From the NCBI RefSeq assembly GCF_012952295.1, contig NZ_JABBCH010000015.1, positions 29,068 to 93,067 on the forward strand: DNA of 64,000 nucleotides, written 5' to 3'. The first letter of the stretch is position 1; every line of letters begins with the position of its first letter. The notes beneath the pieces were generated by a model. It made no database searches. It saw only the letters and a list, made by a program, of their open reading frames with translations, and was not told the DNA's origin. Source of the stretch: Crystallibacter degradans. GTDB taxonomy: Bacteria; Actinomycetota; Actinomycetes; Actinomycetales; Micrococcaceae. The position numbers and the translations under genes were made by a program. Positions 58,276 to 64,000 of this stretch are shown here, piece by piece.

Positions 58276-58477
58276 AGCATTCCTTTCAGTAAAACTTCAC
58301 CGGCGCTATCGCGGAGGCTTCCGCCCCGGCCGGCTGTGATGTGACTAGAGTGTTCTTAAATGGGTCTTGAACGAGTTTACCGTTGATCGGGCTTGGGTCC
58401 CGACACCGGGCCGGCGGCCGCAGGATCGACCCGCAGCGCCGATGCCTGGCGGAATCAGGAACAGACGGAGGCAAACT

Positions 58478-59731
58478 TTGAGCAGCGAATCAGCCCTCGA
58501 ACGCAGGCTGGGCGGTGTTGACGCCACCACGGTGGGCATCGGTTCCATGGTGGGCGCAGGGGTCTTCGTGGTCTTCTCCCCCGCCGCCGCGATAGCCGGC
58601 AACTGGCTGCCACTGGCGCTGGCGATCGCCGGTGTTGTTGCTTATTGCAACGCGATGGCATCGGCCCAGCTGGCCACGGTCCATCCCACCAGCGGAGGCA
58701 CCTACATCTACGGTCGCCGACAGCTCGGCGAATGGCCGGGCTTCCTGGCCGGCTGGGGCTTCATCACCGGGAAGGTAGCTTCCTGTGCCGCGATGGCACT
58801 GGCCTTCGGCCTCTACGCCGCCCCTGAATTTGCGACGGCGGCCGCCGTAGCCGCCGTCGTACTGCTCACCGGCGTGAACCTGATGGGGATCACCCGCACG
58901 GCCTGGGCCACGCGCTGGATCGTGTCCATTGTGGTGGCCATTCTGGTCTTTGTGATCGTGGTGGCCTTCGACGCCGAGCCCATCGGCCAGAACCTGCCGG
59001 TTGACGGTGCCTCGCCCTACGGGATCCTGCAGGCCGCGGGGCTGTTTTTCTTCGCCTTCGCCGGCTATGCCCGGATTGCCACCATGGGCGAGGAAATCCG
59101 CGACCCGAAGAAGCTGATCCCGCGCGCCATCCTGGCGGCCCTGGTCGTCACCCTGGCGCTCTATGCCGTGCTGGGGCTGGCGCTGCTGGACTTCATGGGT
59201 GCGGGCCTGCTGGCCGCCACACCGGCCCCGTTGCTGGCGGTCGGCGAAGTTGTCGGCGGCGGCGTGGGCACCACCGCGGTAACGATTGCGGCAACGCTGG
59301 CGTGTCTGGGCGCCCTGCTCGCGCTGATTGCCGGCGTCAGCCGCACCATGTTCGCAATGGCCCGCGAGGGGGATCTGCCGCGTGCCTTTGCTTCGGTCTG
59401 GGAGCGCTTCAAGGTTCCCTACCTTGCCGATCTGGCCGTCGCCGCCGTCGTTATTTTCCTGCTGCTCACCCAGGATGTCCTGGCCGTGGTGGGCTTCTCC
59501 AGCTTCGGCGTGCTGATCTATTACGCGGTGACGAACGTGGCCGCGCTGACCCTCACGGAGCGGCCGTGGCAGGCGCCGAAGGCCCTGAACTGGCTGGGCC
59601 TGGCCGGCTGCCTGGTCCTGGCGTTCACCCTGCCGCTGTCCTCGGTGCTGACCATGACGGCGGTGCTGGCTGTGGGGCTGCTGGGCCGCGCCGTGCTCAA
59701 ACCCGGCAGGCGGCGCAGGCCCCACGCCTAA
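58478..59731 (+). CDS. APC family amino acid permease
   Basis: This 417-residue membrane transporter has a first helix with the APC signature VGIGSMVGAGVFVVFSP, then about eleven more hydrophobic segments, including GGTYIYGRRQLGEWPGFLAGWGFITGKVAS and FFFAFAGYARIATMGEEIRDPKKLIPRAI. TTG at 58478 was chosen because GGAGG stands six bases upstream and the product then starts near the first helix. It is flanked by aspS and hisS, but its substrate is unknown. Confidence 0.92.
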   Translation: MSSESALERRLGGVDATTVGIGSMVGAGVFVVFSPAAAIAGNWLPLALAIAGVVAYCNAMASAQLATVHPTSGGTYIYGRRQLGEWPGFLAGWGFITGKVASCAAMALAFGLYAAPEFATAAAVAAVVLLTGVNLMGITRTAWATRWIVSIVVAILVFVIVVAFDAEPIGQNLPVDGASPYGILQAAGLFFFAFAGYARIATMGEEIRDPKKLIPRAILAALVVTLALYAVLGLALLDFMGAGLLAATPAPLLAVGEVVGGGVGTTAVTIAATLACLGALLALIAGVSRTMFAMAREGDLPRAFASVWERFKVPYLADLAVAAVVIFLLLTQDVLAVVGFSSFGVLIYYAVTNVAALTLTERPWQAPKALNWLGLAGCLVLAFTLPLSSVLTMTAVLAVGLLGRAVLKPGRRRRPHA

Positions 59732-59749
59732 CCGGCCGGGCCGCGGCCG

Positions 59750-61096
59750 CTACTGTGCGGAAGTGATCTGCGGGATCAGATCCTCTGCCGGCGGCGTCCA
59801 GGTCTTGGGATCGGCCGCAACCTGTTCGCCGGAGCGGATGTCCTTGACCTCGTGGTTGAGATTGCCGTCTTCGTCGGTGCTGAACCAGACAAAGGGGATT
59901 CCGCGGCGGTCCGCGTACTTGATCTGTTTGCCGAACTTCTCGGCCTTGGCCGCGACTTCCACGCTGATGCCGCGCCCGCGCAACTGCGCCGCAATGTCCT
60001 GGGCCTGGGACCAGCTGCCGTCGTCGGCCAGGGTCACCAGCACAGCGGTGGGCACATGCCGGGATGCCGAGGCGAACTCCTGGCTCAGGATCCGCATCAC
60101 CAGCCGAGTCACGCCGATGGACAGGCCCACGCCGGGGAACTTGCGGTTTCCCTTGGCGGCCAGCGCGTCGTACCGGCCGCCGGAGCAGATCGAGCCGAGC
60201 TGTTCGTGTCCGACCAGGACCGTTTCATAGACGGTTCCGGTGTAGTAATCGAGCCCGCGGGCGATGCTCAGGTCAGCGAGGACGCGTCCCGGTGCGCGGT
60301 GTGAGGCTTCGCCGATGACCTGTTCGAGCTCGGCCAGGCCCTCGTCCAGAAGTTCGTTGCTCACGCCGAGGGCGCGCACCTGCTCCGCGAAAGAGGTGTC
60401 CTCGCTGCGGATGGAGGCCAGCTTCAGCGCGGCCTCGGCCTGCTCTGCGGTGGCACCGAGCTCTTCCTGCAGCAGCTCGGCAACCTTCTGCGGACCGACC
60501 TTCTCAAGCTTGTCAATGCTGCGCAGGACACCGGCTGTATCGTCCAGCCCGATCCCCCGGTAGAAGCCCTCGGCCAGCTTGCGGTTGTTCACGCGCAGCT
60601 TGAATTCCGGGATGGGCAGCGCGCCCAAGGCTTCCACGATGACCAGGGCCAGCTCCACGTCGTAACGGAACGGCAGCTCACCGTCACCCACGACGTCGAT
60701 ATCGGCCTGCGTAAATTCGCGCGCGCGGCCTTCCTGCGGGCGTTCCCCGCGCCAGACTTTCTGGATCTGGTAGCGGCGGAACGGGAACGCGAGGTGTCCG
60801 GCATTTTCCACGACGTACCGGGCAAACGGCACCGTCAGGTCGAAGTGGAGCGCCAGCTTGTCCTCCGCCTTGCCGCCGTCGGCTTCGTCCGCCTGGAGCC
60901 GGTGCAGGCCATAGACCTCTTTGTCGATCTCGCCCTTGCGCAGCAGCTGTCCCACGGTCTCGACGGCGCGGGTTTCAATGGAGGAGAACCCGTGCAGCTC
61001 AAAGGTCCGCCGCAGGCTGTCCAGCACATGCTGCTCCACGAGCCTCTCCTGCGGAAGCCATTCCGGGAAACCTGACAGGGAGGCCTTACGTGCCAT
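59750..61096 (-). CDS. hisS: Histidyl-tRNA synthetase
   Basis: This 448-residue class II synthetase has motif 1-3 elements and the His-specific loops: PFARYVVENAGHLAFPFRRYQIQKVWRGERPQEGRAREFTQADID, ARGLDYYTGTVYE (the HisA motif) and the GGRYDALAAKGNRKFPGVGLSIGVTRL block. The C-terminal anticodon domain is complete. AGGAGA stands 11 bases before the ATG at 61096. Confidence 0.97.
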   Translation of the reverse strand: MARKASLSGFPEWLPQERLVEQHVLDSLRRTFELHGFSSIETRAVETVGQLLRKGEIDKEVYGLHRLQADEADGGKAEDKLALHFDLTVPFARYVVENAGHLAFPFRRYQIQKVWRGERPQEGRAREFTQADIDVVGDGELPFRYDVELALVIVEALGALPIPEFKLRVNNRKLAEGFYRGIGLDDTAGVLRSIDKLEKVGPQKVAELLQEELGATAEQAEAALKLASIRSEDTSFAEQVRALGVSNELLDEGLAELEQVIGEASHRAPGRVLADLSIARGLDYYTGTVYETVLVGHEQLGSICSGGRYDALAAKGNRKFPGVGLSIGVTRLVMRILSQEFASASRHVPTAVLVTLADDGSWSQAQDIAAQLRGRGISVEVAAKAEKFGKQIKYADRRGIPFVWFSTDEDGNLNHEVKDIRSGEQVAADPKTWTPPAEDLIPQITSAQ

Positions 61097-61283
61097 GCGG
61101 GGATATCTCCTAAATTGTGGGTCGAAAGACTCATGGGGGCTGACTACTCAGGATAACGGGCCCTTTTGCCCGCGAATGCCTAAACTGGCTGCCGGACCAT
61201 TTTACGGGCAGGCAGCAGGCCCGGCCCAAAGAATTGACCATCCCATCCGCCGAGGTGGGACCTGAGGGGAAAGGAAGGGCCCG

Positions 61284-62090
61284 GTGTCCGCCAAGAGCCA
61301 GGACCGCGAAACACGGCGTCGCATTGCGCAGATGGAGGCCAAACGCGCCCTGCGTGCAGATCAAATCAAGCGGCGCAAGCGCGACAACGTTATTGGTGCC
61401 GTGGTGATCGGCGTCCTGGTCATCTTGGGTGTGCTGCTCCAGCTGACCGTTTTCGGCACCAACCCCACGGCGGGCGAGGTTGACCAGGTGCGCGAGGGTA
61501 TCGAGGAACCGATACCGGGCGGATCCGCCTCCCCTGATCCCGCCGGCGCACAAACGAATGCGGCCCATATCCCTTCCGCGGATCTGGCGCGTGGCCAGGT
61601 GCTCACCGGCACGCTGTCCACCAGTGCCGGCGACATCGGGGTGGAGCTCGACGGCGAGGCTGCGCCGCAGGCCGTTTCGGTGTTCAAGTCCTTGGCCGAC
61701 GAGGGCTTTTTCGCGGGCAAGACGTGCCACCGCCTCACTACTGCCGCTTCCATGGGCGTACTCCAGTGCGGCTCCGTGGACGGCCAAGGCAGCGGCGACC
61801 CGGAGTTCCAGTGGGGTCCGGTCGAAAATTCGCCGGAATCGGGCCTGTATCCTGCGGGCACAATTGCCGTCGCCCGCGGCGAGAGCACGTTCAGCAACGG
61901 CAGCCAGTTCTTCATTGCCTATAAAGACAGCAGAATTCCGCAAGATACCGGTGGCTACACGATTATGGGTAAGGTAACCACAGGCCTCGACGTGATCCAG
62001 GAGATTGCCGACGGCGGCGTCGAAGAAGCCGGCAGCCAGGACGGACAACCTAAAATGCCAGTAACGATTGATGCGTTTACTCTAGATTGA
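61284..62090 (+). CDS. Membrane-anchored cyclophilin-type peptidyl-prolyl isomerase
   Basis: This 268-residue protein has a basic coiled N-terminus (ETRRRIAQMEAKRALRADQIKRRKR), one membrane helix (NVIGAVVIGVLVILGVLLQLTVF), a linker and a cyclophilin domain (about 115-265). The active arginine is kept (CHRLTTAA) and GSQFFIAYKDS is typical, but the region usually FMCQGGD reads VLQCGSV and the usual active-site histidine near the end (HVVFGKV) is tyrosine (YTIMGKV). The domain lies outside the membrane. The GTG start has AAGGAAGG upstream. Confidence 0.9.
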   Translation: MSAKSQDRETRRRIAQMEAKRALRADQIKRRKRDNVIGAVVIGVLVILGVLLQLTVFGTNPTAGEVDQVREGIEEPIPGGSASPDPAGAQTNAAHIPSADLARGQVLTGTLSTSAGDIGVELDGEAAPQAVSVFKSLADEGFFAGKTCHRLTTAASMGVLQCGSVDGQGSGDPEFQWGPVENSPESGLYPAGTIAVARGESTFSNGSQFFIAYKDSRIPQDTGGYTIMGKVTTGLDVIQEIADGGVEEAGSQDGQPKMPVTIDAFTLD

Positions 62091-62158
62091 ACTAGTGAAG
62101 TACCTGGTGCGCGCGCCTGCGGTGGGTGCACCGAACAACGAGTGAAAGAGTTTTAGCG

Positions 62159-63598
62159 GTGACAGACAGTCAGAAATCCGACGAAACAGTTGACGGCACG
62201 GCCTCCGAAACGCCAAAGCCGCCGACGCCGGCCAGCATGAAACCATCCGCGCGGCCGCGCCCAACACCGGCAGCCATGGCACCAAGGCACGCTGCAGCCG
62301 CTACGGTGCAGACTGTTGTCGCCGCGCCACCGGTGCACAGTACGCCGCTTTCCGAAGCCGCCAAATGGGGCCGCGTTGCCGAGGACGGGCACGTTTTCCT
62401 GATTCTCGACGGCGAAGAGCACCCCGTCGGGCAGTATCCGGACGCCCCGGCCGACGAAGCGCTGGCCTACTTTGTGCGCAAGTATGACGACGCCGCCGCG
62501 CAGGCGGCGCTCCTGGAGCAGCGGGTGGAGGCGAAGGCGCCGTCCACCGATATGCACAAAACCCTTGAGCATCTGAGGGCACAGGTCGCCGAGCGCCACA
62601 TGGTCGGGGATATTCCGGCTCTGGAGGCACGGCTCGACAGCCTCGACACCGCGATCGCAGCGCTGCAGCGCAGTGAAAAGGATGCACAGGAAGCGCAGCG
62701 CTCCGCCGAACTGGCTGCACGTGAAGCCATTGTCGCTGAAGCGGAATCAATCGCCGGCAAAGACCCTGCCACGGTGCAGTGGAAGACCAGCAGTGCACGA
62801 ATGAACGAGCTATTCGAAACCTGGAAGACCGCGCAGAAGAACGGCATCCGGCTGGGCCGCGGCACTGAGGATGCGTTGTGGAAACGCTTCAGGTCCGCAC
62901 GCACCGTCTTTGACCGCCACCGCCGTGCCTATTTCAGCCAGTTGGACAGCGACAATGCTGCAGCCAAGTCGGCTAAAGAAGCATTGATCGCGCGTGCCGA
63001 GGAGCTCTCGAACTCCACCGACTGGGGCCCAACCGCCGGCGAGTACCGCCATCTGATGGACGAATGGAAGTCTTCCAAGCGTGCCAGCCGGAAGGACGAT
63101 GACGCGCTCTGGGCCCGTTTCCGTGCCGCCCAGGACAAATTCTTTGCCGCACGCCAGGCCGCCAACCAAGCCATCGATCAGGAGTATGCCGCCAACCTGG
63201 TGGTCAAGGAAGCTCTCGTGGCCGAGGCGCAGGCGCTGCTCCCGATTACGGATCTCGGCGCCGCCAAGAAGGCCCTCCAGTCCATCAGGGACCGCTGGGA
63301 AGAAGCCGGCAAGGTACCGCGCGGGGACATGCAGCGGATCGACGGAGGCCTGCGCAAGGTCGAAGACGCTGTCAAGGCGGCCGAAGACGACCAGTGGCGG
63401 CGCAGCAATCCGGAGACCAAGGCCCGTACCAACAGTGCGTTGAGCCAGTTGGAGACGGCCATTGCCGGTCTCGAAGAGGATCTTTCCAAGGCTGAACGCC
63501 AAGGCGATGAGCGGAAGATCGCCGACGCCCGCGAGGCTCTCGAGGCCCGTCGGCAGTGGCTGGATACCTTGCAGAAATCGGCGCAGGACTTCTCCTGA
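62159..63598 (+). CDS. DUF349 domain-containing protein
   Basis: This 479-residue protein has a Pro/Ala-rich N-terminus (about 1-60), a short globular part (WGRVAEDGHVFLILDGEEHPVGQYPDAPADEALAYFVRKYDD), then a long helical section with repeated DUF349 units: WKTAQKNGIRLGRGTEDALWKRFRSAR, WKSSKRASRKDDDALWARFRAAQDKFFAAR and later WEEAGKVPRGDMQRIDGGLRKVEDAV. The ending is coiled-coil. GTG at 62159 was chosen over an upstream ATG because it gives a plausible N-terminus. No function is established. Confidence 0.88.
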   Translation: MTDSQKSDETVDGTASETPKPPTPASMKPSARPRPTPAAMAPRHAAAATVQTVVAAPPVHSTPLSEAAKWGRVAEDGHVFLILDGEEHPVGQYPDAPADEALAYFVRKYDDAAAQAALLEQRVEAKAPSTDMHKTLEHLRAQVAERHMVGDIPALEARLDSLDTAIAALQRSEKDAQEAQRSAELAAREAIVAEAESIAGKDPATVQWKTSSARMNELFETWKTAQKNGIRLGRGTEDALWKRFRSARTVFDRHRRAYFSQLDSDNAAAKSAKEALIARAEELSNSTDWGPTAGEYRHLMDEWKSSKRASRKDDDALWARFRAAQDKFFAARQAANQAIDQEYAANLVVKEALVAEAQALLPITDLGAAKKALQSIRDRWEEAGKVPRGDMQRIDGGLRKVEDAVKAAEDDQWRRSNPETKARTNSALSQLETAIAGLEEDLSKAERQGDERKIADAREALEARRQWLDTLQKSAQDFS

Positions 63599-63654
63599 GC
63601 GATCCAGCCGAATAACTGACCGGGCGGCATAACCACCCGATCTACACACCGTCT

Positions 63655-63693
63655 GAGGGCGGAACCGCTTTTCCACAAAGCGGTTCCGCCCTC
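63655..63693 (+). terminator. Terminator after the DUF349 gene
   Basis: GAGGGCGGAACCGCTTT pairs perfectly with AAAGCGGTTCCGCCCTC over 17 bp around a five-base loop, 56 bases after the stop. A TCTCGTTGGT stretch follows; the U tract is weak. Confidence 0.8.
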
Positions 63694-63728
63694 TCTCGTT
63701 GGTCAGCAGGCTTTGACAAGCTGGCATC

Positions 63729-63873
63729 ATGACCATGGGAGAGCAACGGCAGCAGCCATCGACAACCATCACCGCCCCCGGCTCCCAGGGAGGCGTGCTC
63801 TATGCCGGGCGGCCGTTCAGCCTGGCCGAACTGCAGGCCATGGCAATCGATGGCCTGGTGGTCAACATTTACG
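63729..63873 (+). pseudogene. Truncated gene, possibly AbiEi-type antitoxin-like, cut by an IS
   Basis: Only the N-terminal part remains: after a polar stretch it reads GVLYAGRPFSLAELQAMAIDGLVVNIY. The FSLAELQAMAIDG-type helix resembles the N-terminal domain of type IV AbiEi-like proteins common in Micrococcaceae, where it is followed by a longer body. Here the frame runs into a probable ISL3 element end at 63874 and stops at 63926. ATG at 63735 is an alternative start. The family assignment is from memory of the motif only. Confidence 0.5.
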
Positions 63874-63926
63874 GGCTCATCGGAATCGAGGGTGTAACTA
63901 GCGTTGGCGCGTCGGTCCCCGGATAA

Positions 63927-63985
63927 AAGTCGAGGCCTTTCGATGATGGAAGTTCCTACACTGTCCATCCGAAAGACCTCGACTT
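63927..63985. repeat. Inverted repeat just before the transposase start
   Basis: AAGTCGAGGCCTTTCGATG at 63927 is mirrored by CATCCGAAAGACCTCGACTT ending at 63985, with few mismatches and a 15-base loop. The right arm runs into the transposase start codon. It could hide the start or ribosome-binding site in mRNA that reads in from outside, a control known in other IS elements. Confidence 0.75.
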
Positions 63986-64000
63986 GCCTAACGCTACCTT
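63984..64000 (+). CDS. ISL3 family transposase, first codons only
   Basis: The last 17 bases read TTG CCT AAC GCT ACC TT, giving MPNAT and then F or L. ISL3 transposases of Arthrobacter and corynebacteria often begin MPNATF. The call rests on these residues, the element-like tip upstream and the interrupted host gene. Confidence 0.55.

Larger units (their letters stand above)
63874..64000 (+). mobile_element. Left end of an ISL3-type insertion sequence
   Basis: GGCTCATCGGAATCGA at 63874 resembles the GGCTCTTCCG-type tips of ISL3 terminal inverted repeats and coincides with the point where the upstream gene stops looking like its family. About 110 bases in, a frame begins TTG CCT AAC GCT ACC, the MPNAT start of ISL3 transposases of this group. 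The right end is outside the window, so the target duplication cannot be checked. Confidence 0.62.

Noticed and set aside
56407..58344. A 645-codon open frame on the strand opposite aspS
   Set aside because: It mirrors aspS codon by codon, a usual effect of high GC and codon bias; its translation has no family features. The same holds for long antisense frames over carB (35082-36503), lepA (11938-13164) and carA (37853-38974).
1..64000. CRISPR arrays, tRNA or rRNA genes, prophage genes
   Set aside because: I scanned the intergenic gaps on both strands and saw no regularly spaced repeats, cloverleaf-like sequences, rRNA signatures or phage genes. A tRNA scan would be needed to exclude short RNA genes fully.

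Overview
This is a chromosomal stretch of a GC-rich actinobacterium, most likely an Arthrobacter-type member of the Micrococcaceae. The evidence is the high GC content with many GTG and TTG starts, the actinobacterial integration host factor mIHF, a PriA without helicase motifs, an actinobacterial acVLRF1 release factor, and the pyrR-pyrB-pyrC-X-carA-carB-pyrF-mihF-gmk-rpoZ-coaBC-metK-priA gene order. Almost all of the window is conserved core genome. The clear accessory element is an insertion sequence entering at the right edge.

Layout: 1-4456 (minus) holds the 5' part of an LCP cell-wall gene and era, a CNNM/CBS transporter-like gene, ybeY and phoH. 4745-5713 (plus) is a lipoprotein gene with an odd start. 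5730-8722 (minus) is hrcA-dnaJ-rsmE with a CIRCE operator; divergent from it are a DUF3097 gene and a DUF4870 membrane protein. 10355-13479 (minus) is lepA-hemW. 13607-14620 (plus) holds an orphan PemK-like toxin gene and rpsT. 14706-24561 (minus) is glpK, leuS with a leader attenuator, degV, comEA-comEC and holA. 24730-27533 (plus) is a three-gene cluster: aldo/keto reductase, alpha/beta hydrolase, glycosyltransferase. 27530-42399 (minus) is the de novo pyrimidine operon, running from pyrR down through carAB and pyrF to mihF, gmk, rpoZ, coaBC, metK and priA. 42566-53454 (minus) is rpsD, two small membrane proteins, alaS, ruvX, mltG, aroE, aroC, aroK, aroB, efp and nusB. 53696-63598 alternates strands: dtd, rarA, acVLRF1, aspS, an APC permease, hisS, a membrane-anchored cyclophilin and a DUF349 protein. 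63729-64000 is a small gene cut by an ISL3-type element.

How the genes work together: most serve translation and its quality control (leuS, alaS, aspS, hisS, rpsT, rpsD, efp, lepA, dtd, acVLRF1, ybeY, era, rsmE), pyrimidine synthesis, the shikimate pathway, DNA uptake and replication (comEA, comEC, holA, priA, rarA, ruvX) and heat-shock control.

The best regulatory finds are a ribosome-mediated attenuator before leuS (a seven-residue leader peptide with three consecutive Leu codons, probably leaderless, followed by a hairpin and an intrinsic terminator), a PyrR-type RNA hairpin just upstream of the pyrR ribosome-binding site, a CIRCE operator, and a group of apparently leaderless genes with TANNNT boxes 6-7 nt before the start codon, including a 19-bp divergent promoter between rarA and acVLRF1. 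I found no CRISPR array, prophage, tRNA or rRNA gene, and no clearly unknown multi-gene system. No stretch over 300 bases lacks a gene.
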